Of a DNA stretch of 64,000 nucleotides, positions 7,957 through 16,258 are shown piece by piece (the stretch's first letter is position 1; every line of letters begins with the position of its first letter). Location of the stretch: NCBI RefSeq assembly GCF_000376105.1, contig NZ_AQWM01000011.1, forward strand, positions 20,250 through 84,249, read 5' to 3'. The position numbers and the translations under genes are program-made. The notes beneath the pieces were generated by a model that was not told the DNA's origin, made no database searches, and saw only the letters and a program-made list of their open reading frames with translations. Source of the stretch: Asticcacaulis benevestitus DSM 16100 = ATCC BAA-896 (GTDB lineage: Bacteria > Pseudomonadota > Alphaproteobacteria > Caulobacterales > Caulobacteraceae).

Positions 7957-8706
7957 TTACCAGCGCGGATCGGACTCATGTGGCGGGATCTGCATCTCGT
8001 GCAGCAGAAGGGCGACGTGCTCGCTGTCATGACCCTTGCGGCCCAGCATGACCGAGCGCTGCGGCTTTGGTGGTGTCAGGCCGGCCTCGTGCAACACGGC
8101 ACTGACGCGGTTGTCGAACTCAGCCCGCAGGGCGGCCTTGCTAATGGAAATGCCTTTCTGCAGCAAGACCTCATCGACTTCGTCCATCATGAAAAGCTCG
8201 TCGACGAAATGCGACATGTAGTCCATGCTTTTGACCAAGCGTTGATGGCTGAGGCAGGACGAATCCCCGAGGCGAATCATCCAGTCGCGGGCGAAATCGA
8301 CATGGTAACTGACATCGCGCACGCTCTTTTCAACGATATCGGCCAGCCCTTTGTGCGAAGAGCCCGTCAGGGCCTCTAGGAACAGATACTGGTAATTGGA
8401 GAAGAGGAACTGACGCGCCAGGGTCTGGGCGAAATCGCCATTGGCCTGTTCGACCAGCAGGCAGTTGCGAAAATCGTGCGGGTCGCGGTGGAAGGCCAGG
8501 GCATCGGCGTCGCGTCCCTGCGGATCGTTCTTTGCCGCCAGTTCTAGCCAGAAGGTAGCTTGGCCCACCAGGTCAAGCGCAAGGCTCGACAGGCCAAGAT
8601 CGACCTCAAGGCTGGGGGCGTGGCCGCACCAGGCGCTCAGGCGTTTGCCGAGGATCAGGGCGTCATCGCCGAGACGGAGGCTGTAATCGAAGATGGGATC
8701 TCTCAT
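7957..8706 (-). CDS. paaC: PaaC-like phenylacetyl-CoA epoxidase subunit, solitary
   Basis: A 249-residue protein that matches the PaaC family along its length: N-terminal LRLGDDALILGKRLSAWCGH, central DFRNCLLVEQANGDFAQTLA and RQFLFSNYQYLFLEAL, SYHVDFARDWMIRLGD near residue 140, and a C-terminal HDSEHVALLLHEMQ. PaaC is the ferritin-like structural partner of the diiron subunit PaaA in the ring-1,2-epoxidase. No paaA, B, D, E, G or K lies within 7 kb on the left or 55 kb on the right in this window. It could serve a complex encoded elsewhere or have another role. It follows a long leader region and precedes the XRE-cupin gene by 29 bases. Confidence 0.8.
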   Translation of the reverse strand: MRDPIFDYSLRLGDDALILGKRLSAWCGHAPSLEVDLGLSSLALDLVGQATFWLELAAKNDPQGRDADALAFHRDPHDFRNCLLVEQANGDFAQTLARQFLFSNYQYLFLEALTGSSHKGLADIVEKSVRDVSYHVDFARDWMIRLGDSSCLSHQRLVKSMDYMSHFVDELFMMDEVDEVLLQKGISISKAALRAEFDNRVSAVLHEAGLTPPKPQRSVMLGRKGHDSEHVALLLHEMQIPPHESDPRW

Positions 8707-9070
8707 ATTCCCTGTACCTTTTTCTTTGCGTTTAAAGGATGGAAACGCGCCCCTACCGCAACAAACGAAAGATGCTGCACCGGATGGCGGCGCAGCATCT
8801 TGAATCGATTTCGGGGTAAAAACCGCTTGGCGACGTCCGTCTGGCGGACAGCCTGCCGGCGCGACGTGGCGATCGTTCCAGCGTTGTGAATCGGCAAAGC
8901 AAACATATGTGCGGTTCTGTGGCGTTTTCTCTTATCGTTGAAAGTACACTACAAAAAAGTCGACGCAGGGTCAATTTCAAAAACTGACACTTATGTCAAA
9001 TTTATATAATATCGCGCAATTTGGGATAATTTCTTACCATTTCGACGGTATTTGCAAATTTATGCTGCAA
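8707..9070. other. 364-base non-coding stretch upstream of paaC
   Basis: I see no convincing gene. It holds a 10-bp perfect stem (AAGATGCTGC at 8769-8778 and GCAGCATCTT at 8792-8801, 13-base loop). Read towards paaC, the stem is followed by T-rich TCGTTTGTTG, so it may be a weak terminator or a leader structure. An AT-rich segment at 8935-9065 has a TGACA-CTTA-TGTCA dyad at 8985-8998 and is the likely promoter region for paaC. The GH18 gene upstream on the same strand ends at 9071. Confidence 0.5.
8985..8998. promoter_or_regulatory. TGACA/TGTCA dyad, candidate operator
   Basis: A perfect 5-bp dyad with a 4-base spacer in the AT-rich region upstream of paaC. It overlaps a TTGACA-like hexamer on the minus strand, so a protein bound here could affect transcription towards paaC. 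No regulator can be assigned. Confidence 0.3.
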
Positions 9071-10120
9071 CTATTGTGCGGCCGGGTTCAGCGACTCGTA
9101 AACGGCATTGAGCAGGCTGCTGGGGCCGGGCTGATCGGCGGTCAGTTCCCAGATCATGATACCTGCGCCATGCTTACGCGCCAGTTCCGCCTTGGCGCGC
9201 AAGGTCGGGCGGCCATTATAGGTGACGTAATCGCAACCGGGGCAGCGCGTGCCGAGCACGTCATTTTCCGCAACCGCCTCGCCGTGTTCGGACAGCAGGC
9301 CTTTGTAATCGTGAAAACCGAGCTTGTAACTGCCGAAAGCGTGACCATAGAAGGGAACGCCCAGCACGATTTGCGCCTTTGTGGCGCCGCGTTTTTGCCA
9401 GATGGCGATATCGTCCTTCGCCATTTGCAGGCTGGAATGCTCATCGCCTGGCTTGCCCCACGTCGGGCCGATACCATCGTATGACATGATGTTCACATAG
9501 TCGAAATAGGGCACGGACGACACCGGCACCATACCACCTTCGCCGGAAGCCGTGGCGCAGGTCAGGAGTTTGCCGCGCTTCTTCATGGCGGCGCTCAGTT
9601 CCTGAATGAAGGGGGTATATTCACCGGCCTTGTCGATCGCGGCCAATACAGCCCATTCTAGATCGACATCGAGGCCGTCGAGGCCGGTATCATCGAGGAA
9701 CTGGACGAGATTTTGCACCAGCGTGGCGCGATTGGCCGGATCAAGCAGGGTGGGCCAATCGCCAGAACATTTCGGGATAGTGCCACCGCCGAGCGAGATC
9801 AGCACCTTGACGCCAGCCTTGTGGGCGCGATCGATCACAGCCTGCACATCGCCGACCGACATGGGTGCGCCGCCATCCGTATCCATGCAGGTCATCAGAC
9901 CATCCTTGGCAACGGCGCCGGCCGCATCCGGATTGACAAAGGAGAGGTTGATATGGGTGACCTTGCTGAGGTCGACATTCTCCATATGCGCCAGCATCGG
10001 CCCTTTGAACGCGGGGATATAGCCGATGACGACGGGCTTTGGCGCCGGCTTGGCCATGACGGGCGCGGCGAGCAGGGCAGCAGACAGACACAGGGCTGCA
10101 AGGGCAATAAGGCGTTTCAT
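9071..10120 (-). CDS. Secreted glycoside hydrolase family 18 (chitinase-like)
   Basis: A 349-residue exported protein. It starts with a Sec signal peptide (MKRLIALAALCLSAALLAAP, cut near VMA). The GH18 barrel shows SLGGG near residue 110 and the catalytic DGLDVDLE motif at residues 148-155, with the acid Glu155 intact. Near the C-terminus, MIWELTAD matches the conserved last strand. It probably hydrolyses beta-1,4-GlcNAc links in chitin or related glycans in the periplasm or outside the cell. There is no carbohydrate-binding module, so it is a single-domain enzyme; an endo-N-acetylglucosaminidase role is possible. It stands alone and is divergent from the exporter gene. Confidence 0.87.
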   Translation of the reverse strand: MKRLIALAALCLSAALLAAPVMAKPAPKPVVIGYIPAFKGPMLAHMENVDLSKVTHINLSFVNPDAAGAVAKDGLMTCMDTDGGAPMSVGDVQAVIDRAHKAGVKVLISLGGGTIPKCSGDWPTLLDPANRATLVQNLVQFLDDTGLDGLDVDLEWAVLAAIDKAGEYTPFIQELSAAMKKRGKLLTCATASGEGGMVPVSSVPYFDYVNIMSYDGIGPTWGKPGDEHSSLQMAKDDIAIWQKRGATKAQIVLGVPFYGHAFGSYKLGFHDYKGLLSEHGEAVAENDVLGTRCPGCDYVTYNGRPTLRAKAELARKHGAGIMIWELTADQPGPSSLLNAVYESLNPAAQ

Positions 10121-10161
10121 GATGGCGTCTCCTCTTATATCTGCTCAAATTGGCACTCTCT

Positions 10162-10184
10162 TTGGTCCTTATCAATAAGACCAA
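10162..10184. promoter_or_regulatory. Inverted repeat between GH18 and exporter genes
   Basis: TTGGTC, C, TTAT, CA, ATAA, GACCAA forms a nearly perfect 10-bp dyad with a one-base bulge in the 185-base divergent spacer. A T-rich run follows on the plus strand, but no plus-strand gene precedes it, so an operator fits better than a terminator. Confidence 0.3.
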
Positions 10185-10305
10185 TTTTATTTTTCCCACA
10201 GGTTGAGAAGGGCATCTGAAAAGGCTATCCAAAGAACAGATATTCTCCGGACGAGGTGCGCCGTACCCGGTTACGACAAGACGACGCCAAAACTGGAGTC
10301 GAGCC

Positions 10306-11175
10306 ATGTTCAAAAATCCGAAACTATGGGCGATCATCGCCATCTTGATAGCGATTGTGTCGGTGCAGCTTGGCGCCACGCTCAGCAAGAACGTCTTTCC
10401 GCTGGTCGGTTCCGAAGGCACGACGGCGCTGCGCCAGTTCTTTGCCACGGTCGCGCTTTTGATCGTTTTCCAGCCATGGCGGGGCGGACCTGAGCGCAAG
10501 CACTGGCCGGTGCTGGCGCTTTATGGCGCCATACTCGGCATCATGAACCTGGTGTTTTACGCCTCGATTGACCGCATTCCGTTGGGAATTGCCGTGGCGC
10601 TGGAATTTTCCGGCCCGCTGGCCGTGGCGATTTTCGGTTCACGCAAATGGAGCGATTTCATCTGGGTGGGCTGCGCCGTGGCCGGCCTGTTGATCCTGTT
10701 ACCATGGGGGGAGAGCAAGGGCGCGCTTGATCCGCTCGGCGTGGTCTACGCTCTGATCGCTGGCGTGCTGTGGGGGCTTTATATCATTGTCGGACAAAAG
10801 GTCGGCGACCGTGTGCATGGTGGCAAGGCGGTGGCGCTCGGCATGGCGTTTTCGACGATTTTCACGGTGCCGATTGGCGTGGCTTTTGCGGGTGCTGCCT
10901 TGTGGTCGCCTACCATCCTGCTCTACGGCGTCGGCATCGGCATTCTGGCCAGCGCCATCCCTTATTCGCTGGAAATGATCGCGCTGAAGGCCATGCCCGC
11001 CAAGACTTTTGGCCTCATGATGAGCTTGGAGCCGGCTGTGGCATCGCTGCTGGGGCTGGTTATCCTGCACGAACTGTTGACGCCCTTGCAATGGCTGGCG
11101 ATAGCGCTGGTGATTGTCGCGTCAGCGGGTTCCAGCCTGACGGCGAAGCGTGGATCGAACGACGCCACGGCTTAG
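10306..11175 (+). CDS. rhtA: EamA/DMT-family inner-membrane exporter, RhtA-like
   Basis: A 289-residue hydrophobic protein with about ten membrane helices in two EamA halves (about residues 5-140 and 150-280). It resembles RhtA (threonine/homoserine exporter): the SVQLGATLSKNVFPLVGSEG start, YASIDRIPLGIAVALEFSGP near residue 85 and AIPYSLEMIALKAMPAKTFG near residue 220. It would move small amino acids or analogues out of the cytoplasm. A GGAG ribosome site lies 10 bases upstream of the ATG. The substrate is not proven; nearby threonine catabolism genes make threonine plausible. Confidence 0.82.
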   Translation: MFKNPKLWAIIAILIAIVSVQLGATLSKNVFPLVGSEGTTALRQFFATVALLIVFQPWRGGPERKHWPVLALYGAILGIMNLVFYASIDRIPLGIAVALEFSGPLAVAIFGSRKWSDFIWVGCAVAGLLILLPWGESKGALDPLGVVYALIAGVLWGLYIIVGQKVGDRVHGGKAVALGMAFSTIFTVPIGVAFAGAALWSPTILLYGVGIGILASAIPYSLEMIALKAMPAKTFGLMMSLEPAVASLLGLVILHELLTPLQWLAIALVIVASAGSSLTAKRGSNDATA

Positions 11176-11343
11176 TAAATCTCTTCCCCTGTAAAGCGGA
11201 GGAGGTGCGGCCGTGGTTTCGCCGGAGGGCATAACTGATTGCGGGGCTGCCCCCTCCGTCAGCGACACCAGCCCTACGGGCTTCGCGCTGACACCTCCCC
11301 CGAACGCTTCGCTACAGGGGAGGAGGAAGTTTACTAAGCCGTG
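11166..11343. repeat. Long inverted repeat element between convergent genes
   Basis: The ends carry an exact 14-bp inverted repeat, CACGGCTTAGTAAA at 11166-11179 and its complement at 11330-11343. Inside are imperfect arms ending in CCCCTGTA (left) and TACAGGGG (right), and a GGAGGTG/CACCTCC pair. The TAG in each end is the stop codon of the flanking gene (exporter on plus, Rieske protein on minus), both ending Thr-Ala-stop. It could serve as a two-way terminator. Confidence 0.65.
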
Positions 11344-11726
11344 ACGATCTCCCCGTCTTCAATACGTACTGGCCATGGCGTCAATGACTGACCGGCGCAC
11401 GGACCGCCGATGCAGCGGCCGGAGGCGATCTGGAACAGGGCGCCGTGCCAACTGCATGAGATCAAATCGGCCTGCGGTGTCAGATAGTCGTCGAGCTCCT
11501 GTGCCAGCGGCAATCCGGCGTGCGGGCAGCGGTCGACATAGCCGTAATAATCATTTGCCTTGCGCACAACAAAGCCGTGGAAGTGCGCTTCGCCAATCTG
11601 CAGCACGAAATTGCGAGCGGCCTTATCAGCGATCAGATCCGCCGGCCCCAGTTTAACGCCGGCGGGGGTGGCGAAAACACGTTCAATTTTAGTCAAGAGT
11701 TGGCAATCATAGTCAAGGGTTGGCAA
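11334..11726 (-). CDS. Rieske [2Fe-2S] ferredoxin-like protein of the homogentisate cluster
   Basis: A small Rieske-fold protein of up to 130 residues. Cluster ligands are visible: CPHAG (Cys-x-His) near residue 67 and CSWHG (Cys-x-x-His) near residue 91, each in good family context. There is no catalytic oxygenase domain, so it is an electron carrier or a stand-alone Rieske protein. It is the last gene of the tyrosine-degradation cluster, just after maiA. The start is uncertain: the first in-frame start is TTG at 11726, inside a 20-bp tandem repeat, with no clear ribosome site. The conserved part begins near VFATPAGVKLGP. Confidence 0.75.
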   Translation of the reverse strand: MPTLDYDCQLLTKIERVFATPAGVKLGPADLIADKAARNFVLQIGEAHFHGFVVRKANDYYGYVDRCPHAGLPLAQELDDYLTPQADLISCSWHGALFQIASGRCIGGPCAGQSLTPWPVRIEDGEIVTA

Positions 11727-11750
11727 TCGTGATCAGTGGTTGGAATCCAC
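11691..11750. repeat. 20-bp tandem repeat at the maiA/Rieske junction
   Basis: Units 11691-11710 and 11711-11730 are identical at 18 of 20 bases (AGTCAAGRGTTGGCAATCRT). A third, more diverged unit at 11731-11750 contains the maiA stop region. The array looks like local duplication of the maiA 3' end and now spans the beginning of the Rieske gene. Confidence 0.65.
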
Positions 11751-12386
11751 CGTATCGGCATCAGGCTGATGACGCGGATGCGCGCGCACAAACGCCGGAT
11801 GGTCGTCGCAGCGTTCATTGACGGCGCGAATATTGGGATACGGATCGAGGCTGACACCGAAGCGCTGGGCGGAGAAGACCTGCGGCACCAGGTAGCAGTC
11901 GGCCAGGGTCGGTTCGCTGCCGAAGCTATAGCCCTTGCCGTGCTGACCGACCAGGGTTTCCAGCGCCGTGAAACCTTCGGCGATCCAGCCCTTGGCCCAC
12001 ATCTTCGTCTGGGTTTCGTCGGCCTGCCAGTCGTTCTTCAGTTCGCGCAGCACACGCAGATTGTTAAGCGGGTGGATATCGCAGGCGATCAGTGCTGCCA
12101 TGGCCCTGACCGCGGCGCGATCGGCGGCGGCTGGCGGCAAGAGCGGTGGCTCCGGGCAGGTCTCTTCCAGCCATTCCATAATGGCCGAACTCTGCGTCAG
12201 CACGTGGCCACCGATATCGAGCGCCGGCACCAGGCCTTGCGGATTGAGTGCCTTGTAGGCCGGGTCATGGTGCGCGTTGCTACGCAGGTCGTGGCTATGC
12301 GATTCGTAGGATAGTCCCTTGAGATTCAGGGCGATGCGAACGCGGTAGGCAGCGCTGGAGCGCCAGTAGTCGTGCAACTTGAGCAT
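11733..12386 (-). CDS. maiA: Maleylacetoacetate isomerase (zeta-class GST)
   Basis: A 217-residue glutathione-S-transferase-fold enzyme that isomerises maleylacetoacetate to fumarylacetoacetate using glutathione. The N-terminal thioredoxin-like domain has YWRSSAAYRVRIALNLKGL with the zeta-class SSxxxRVR motif, NPQGLVPALDI near residue 47 and QSSAIMEWLEE near residue 65. The C-terminal helical domain has LADCYLVPQVF near residue 155. The usual Cys of the SSC motif is Ala here. A GAGG ribosome site precedes the ATG. It sits between fahA and the Rieske gene in the homogentisate operon. Confidence 0.9.
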   Translation of the reverse strand: MLKLHDYWRSSAAYRVRIALNLKGLSYESHSHDLRSNAHHDPAYKALNPQGLVPALDIGGHVLTQSSAIMEWLEETCPEPPLLPPAAADRAAVRAMAALIACDIHPLNNLRVLRELKNDWQADETQTKMWAKGWIAEGFTALETLVGQHGKGYSFGSEPTLADCYLVPQVFSAQRFGVSLDPYPNIRAVNERCDDHPAFVRAHPRHQPDADTVDSNH

Positions 12387-12403
12387 GATCCTCGCCTTTG
12401 TTC

Positions 12404-13669
12404 TTATCTGGCAGGCGCTATGTGCCCGCGGCAGTCCCCGAATCCGATGCTGACAAAACCGTCAGCCTCAGCGCGTGCCCTCAAGATAAGCTCATCATGG
12501 TCTTCAAGAAAGGTGCGCGACTCGTTTGATGGCAGGATCACGGGCTTTTTACCGCCTTCGGACAATTCGAGCAGGCTGCCGGCGCTGTCGGGTGTGGGCC
12601 CTGAGATCGTGCCAGTGCCGAGCAGATCACCGGTTTGCAGGTTGCAGCCATTGCTGGTGTGATGCGTGACCAGTTGTGCCGGCGTCCAGTACATATGGCG
12701 CGCCTCGCTTTGGCTCAAAGTATAGGGCGGCAGGTTTTGCGCTCGCATGGCTTCGGTCTGGATCAGAACGTCCAGCTTGAGCCCAAGCGCGCCCGTGGCC
12801 TGATCGGCCTCGTCCCACAGATAGGGCAGGGGCTTGGGATCACCTTCCGGGCGTGGTTGTTGCGCCTGACGGAAGGGCGCCATGGCCTCCGGCGTGATGA
12901 TCCACGGCGAGATCGTGGTCATGAAGTTCTTGGCGAGGAAGGGACCGAGTGGCTGGTATTCCCAGGCCTGAAAATCACGCGCCGACCAGTCGTTGAGCAG
13001 GCAATAGCCCGCGATATGGTGCGCAGCATCGCCGATATCGACAGGCGTGCCAAGATCATTACCCTGACCGATCCAGACTCCAAGTTCGAGCTCAAAATCA
13101 AGTCGCTTGCTGGGTCCGAAGGATGGGGCTTCAACATCCGGTGCTTTGGTCTGGCCCTTGGGGCGGATAACCGTTGCGTCGGTCGGGCGGATCGAGGAGG
13201 CGCGGCCATGATAGCCAATCGGCACGTGCTTGTAGTTGGGCAACAAGGGGTTATCTGGCCGGAACAGCTTGCCGACCGTCACCGCATGATGGATGCCGGC
13301 GTAGAAGTCAGAATAGTCGCCAATGTGCGTCGGCAGATGCAGGGTGCAGTCGGTGGCGCTATGCAGATAGGGTTCGGCGGAATCGGCATGGCGCGGATCG
13401 CGAAGCAATTGCGACATCTGCTGGCGCAGGCTTTTGCGTAAAGCCGGCGTGGCGAGAACCTGATCCAGGGTGACGCTGTCCTGCCGCAGGCCGGCCGCCA
13501 CCAGCGTCTGTAACTCGATGATCTCATTACCGATGGCGACACCGGTGCGCGGCACTTCATTGGCAGGGCTGAACAGGCCAAACGGCAGGTTCTGGATCGG
13601 AAAATCCCTATGCCCGTTGGCGCTGGCCACCCATGAGGTCAGTTTCGGATCGTGTGTCGCGTCTATCAT
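12404..13669 (-). CDS. fahA: Fumarylacetoacetase
   Basis: A 421-residue enzyme for the last step of tyrosine breakdown, cleaving fumarylacetoacetate to fumarate and acetoacetate. It has the N-terminal FAH domain (FPIQNLPFGLFSP near residue 23) and the catalytic domain with YSDFYAGIHHAVTVGKLFRP near residue 118, metal ligands in LDFELELGVWIG near residue 190, and the ending VSIGFGDCRGHI. Length is normal. The ATG has GGAG eight bases upstream. A MITE-like element separates it from hmgA, but the gene order still implies one cluster. Confidence 0.95.
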   Translation of the reverse strand: MIDATHDPKLTSWVASANGHRDFPIQNLPFGLFSPANEVPRTGVAIGNEIIELQTLVAAGLRQDSVTLDQVLATPALRKSLRQQMSQLLRDPRHADSAEPYLHSATDCTLHLPTHIGDYSDFYAGIHHAVTVGKLFRPDNPLLPNYKHVPIGYHGRASSIRPTDATVIRPKGQTKAPDVEAPSFGPSKRLDFELELGVWIGQGNDLGTPVDIGDAAHHIAGYCLLNDWSARDFQAWEYQPLGPFLAKNFMTTISPWIITPEAMAPFRQAQQPRPEGDPKPLPYLWDEADQATGALGLKLDVLIQTEAMRAQNLPPYTLSQSEARHMYWTPAQLVTHHTSNGCNLQTGDLLGTGTISGPTPDSAGSLLELSEGGKKPVILPSNESRTFLEDHDELILRARAEADGFVSIGFGDCRGHIAPAR

Positions 13670-13706
13670 TCTGGCTCCAGCGCTTGCGGCGCGTAGGGTT
13701 TAAGTG

Positions 13707-13812
13707 ATCCACAGATAAGCCAGATAAGCACAGATATTGCGTTTCGCGCGGGCAGTTTTGAGGGTTCGCTATCTCTATGAACCATCTGTGCCTATCTGGT
13801 TTATCTGTGGAT
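13707..13812. repeat. MITE-like element with 29-bp terminal inverted repeats
   Basis: The left end (13707-13735, starting ATCCACAGATAAGCCAGATA) and the right end (13784-13812, ending ATCTGTGGAT) are inverted repeats identical at 27 of 29 positions, with about 48 bases between. It contains no gene. It lies between hmgA and fahA. The terminal GATCCACAGAT is shared with the element at 19562-19686. Confidence 0.75.
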
Positions 13813-13820
13813 AAACCTTC

Positions 13821-15113
13821 TTACTTTACTGGCAATTCGGCCTTTTTGAAATTATCCCAGCAGTGGTCGTAATCGCTCTGCAACAGCGGTGTTTCCATCG
13901 CATGCGTGGTGGGGGTGAGGGGCAGACGGGTCTCGAACATAAAGGCCATGGTGGCATCAATCCTGTGCGGTTTCAGATCCGCAGCCACGGCGGCTTCATA
14001 ACTGGCCTTATCAGGACCGTGACCGTTCATGCAGTTGTGCAAGGAGGCTCCGCCGGCCGCGAAGTTGTTTCCATCGTCTTTGGCGGCCTTGGCGTCATAG
14101 GTGCCGGTGATTAGACCCATGAATTCGCTCATGATATTACGGTGGAACCACGGCGGACGAAAGGTGTGTTCGGCCACCATCCAGCGCGGTGGGAAGATGA
14201 CGAAATCGGCATTGGCCGTACTGGGTGTTTCAGAAGGCGAGGTCAGGACCGTGAAGATCGACGGATCGGGATGATCGAAACTGACCGTGTTGATGGTGTT
14301 AAAGCGCCTGAGATCATAACGATAGGGTGCCAGATTGCCGTGCCAGGCCACGACATCGAGCGGTGAATGGTCGATCCGCGTCGTCCATAGCCTGCCGGCG
14401 TATTTTTGCAGCAGTTCATAATCGCCGTCGATATCCTCGAAAGCGGCGACCGGCGTCTCGAAATCGCGTGGGTTGGCCAGTCCGTTGGCGCCGATCGGGC
14501 CCAGATCGGGCAGGCGGAAAGGATGGCCGTAGTTTTCCAGAATATAGCCCGTGGCATGGCCTTCAGGCAGGGCAACGCGAAACTTCACGCCACGCGGAAT
14601 GACGGCGATCTGGAGCGGTTCGATTTTCAGCACGCCCATCTCTGTGAAGATGACCAGCCGACCTGATTGCGGCACGATCAGCCATTCACCATCTGCATTG
14701 AAGAAGGCGCGGTCCATCGAACGGTTGGCGGCATAGAGATGGATGGCCACGCCGGTCTGGGCCGTGGCATCGCCATTTCCGGCGTAGGTCATCAGGCCGT
14801 CGATGAAATCGGTGGGCGCAGTGGGCGCGGTCAGCGGTGACCAGCGCAGACGGTTGGGCGTCGGCGCGGCGAAGGTGGGGGCGTCACGATAGGGGATGAA
14901 AGGCGCATGGCTGGCTGACGGGCGCAGACGGTAGAGCCACGAACGCCGGTTGTCACTGCGGGGCGCGGTGAAGGCCGAGCCGGAAAGCTGTTCGGCATAG
15001 AGCCCGAAAGGCACGGCCTGTGGCGAGTTTTGCCCGATCGGCAAGGCGCCGGGTACAGCCTCGGTGGAGACATGGTTGGCGAAGCCGGTCACGTATGCAG
15101 GGTTTTCTGTCAT
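13821..15113 (-). CDS. hmgA: Homogentisate 1,2-dioxygenase
   Basis: A 430-residue Fe(II) dioxygenase that opens the homogentisate ring to maleylacetoacetate. Family landmarks include [20 protein letters not shown] at the N-terminus, [17 protein letters not shown] near residue 165, [20 protein letters not shown] (iron ligand region) near residue 320 and [10 protein letters not shown] near residue 365. The start at 15113 ([11 protein letters not shown]) has AGGGAGA upstream and is preferred over a 16-residue extension. It follows hppD after about 100 bases that carry a small GC hairpin. Confidence 0.95.
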   Translation of the reverse strand: MTENPAYVTGFANHVSTEAVPGALPIGQNSPQAVPFGLYAEQLSGSAFTAPRSDNRRSWLYRLRPSASHAPFIPYRDAPTFAAPTPNRLRWSPLTAPTAPTDFIDGLMTYAGNGDATAQTGVAIHLYAANRSMDRAFFNADGEWLIVPQSGRLVIFTEMGVLKIEPLQIAVIPRGVKFRVALPEGHATGYILENYGHPFRLPDLGPIGANGLANPRDFETPVAAFEDIDGDYELLQKYAGRLWTTRIDHSPLDVVAWHGNLAPYRYDLRRFNTINTVSFDHPDPSIFTVLTSPSETPSTANADFVIFPPRWMVAEHTFRPPWFHRNIMSEFMGLITGTYDAKAAKDDGNNFAAGGASLHNCMNGHGPDKASYEAAVAADLKPHRIDATMAFMFETRLPLTPTTHAMETPLLQSDYDHCWDNFKKAELPVK

Positions 15114-15168
15114 TGTTGTCTCCCTGTAGAAGCAAGAAACCCCACCACCATTGCTGCTCAATGGTCCC

Positions 15169-15189
15169 CCTCCCCGACAAGCGGGGAGG
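15169..15189. repeat. GC hairpin between hppD and hmgA
   Basis: CCTCCCCG, loop ACAAG, CGGGGAGG forms an 8-bp perfect stem just 3' of hppD. There is no T-run, so it may stabilise or partly terminate the message inside the operon. It resembles the inner arms of other GC-rich repeats in the window. Confidence 0.5.
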
Positions 15190-15214
15190 TACAGATATTC
15201 CTGCGTCTTAAGTC

Positions 15215-16258
15215 CTAAGCTACCTTGATAACCCCGCGACGGATCTGATCAAGCTCAATCGATTCAAACAGCGCCTGGAAATTGCCATTGCCAAAGCCCT
15301 GATTGCCCTTGCGCTGGATAACTTCGAAGAAGATCGGCCCGAAAGTGTTCTCGGTAAAGATCTGCAGCAAAATGCCTTCGCTCTCGACATCGCCATCGAT
15401 CAGGATGCGGTTGGCCTTCAGGCGTTGCAGATCCTCGCCGTGGCCAGGCACGCGCTTATCGACCAGATCATAATAGGTCTCGATCGTATCCTGAAGCTTC
15501 ACGCCGCGGGCGCCCAGCATTTCAACCGTCGCGTAGATGTTGTCGGTGGTCAGCGCGATATGCTGGATGCCCTCGCCCTTATACTGGCGCAGGTATTCCT
15601 CGATCTGACTGGTGTCGTCCTGGCTCTCATTGAGTGGGATGCGAATGGCGCCATCGGGCGCGATCATGGCTTGCGAGAACAGGCCGGTCGCTTGTCCCTT
15701 GATGTTAAAATACTTCTGCTCTTCAAAGCCGAAAATCTGGGCGTAGAAGCTCGACCAGGTACGCATCTGGCCACGCGCCACATTATGCGTCAGGTGATCA
15801 ACCACTTGGAAACCAACGCTATTGGCGGCCTCTGCCTCTGCTGCGCCTTCGATAGCGATCCAGTTGCTATAAGGATCGCGGTCGATGAGATAGAGCAGCG
15901 ATCCGCCGATGCCTTGCAGCACATAGCTGCCGACACCGAGCGCGCCTTGACCGGCATCGTAGGCGATGGCGCCGCTTTTCAGCGCCAGATCATAGGCTTT
16001 CGCGGCATCGGCGACGCGGAACCCCATGCCATTGGCTGAAGGGCCATGGTGCGCGGCAAATTCTTTCGCTTGCGGACTGGCTGCGTTGTTGATCAGAAAG
16101 TCGATCGTGCCCTGCTTGTAGCGCACGATGTCGCGCTCAGGGTGACGCGAAGCGGCGACGAATCCCATCATCTCCAGTTGACGTGCCATGGCGGTGGTGT
16201 CGGGGCCTGTGAACTCGACAAACGCGAAACCATTGAGGCCTAAAGGATTATCGTTCAT
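15215..16258 (-). CDS. hppD: 4-hydroxyphenylpyruvate dioxygenase
   Basis: A 347-residue Fe(II) dioxygenase of the vicinal-oxygen-chelate fold that turns 4-hydroxyphenylpyruvate into homogentisate. Two VOC halves are present. Metal-binding regions are DHLTHNV near residue 153, [11 protein letters not shown] near residue 230, and the last ligand region [19 protein letters not shown] near residue 310. The ATG has a strong AAGGAG site. Its start overlaps the aminotransferase stop by 11 bases, so the two steps from tyrosine to homogentisate are coupled. Confidence 0.95.
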   Translation of the reverse strand: MNDNPLGLNGFAFVEFTGPDTTAMARQLEMMGFVAASRHPERDIVRYKQGTIDFLINNAASPQAKEFAAHHGPSANGMGFRVADAAKAYDLALKSGAIAYDAGQGALGVGSYVLQGIGGSLLYLIDRDPYSNWIAIEGAAEAEAANSVGFQVVDHLTHNVARGQMRTWSSFYAQIFGFEEQKYFNIKGQATGLFSQAMIAPDGAIRIPLNESQDDTSQIEEYLRQYKGEGIQHIALTTDNIYATVEMLGARGVKLQDTIETYYDLVDKRVPGHGEDLQRLKANRILIDGDVESEGILLQIFTENTFGPIFFEVIQRKGNQGFGNGNFQALFESIELDQIRRGVIKVA

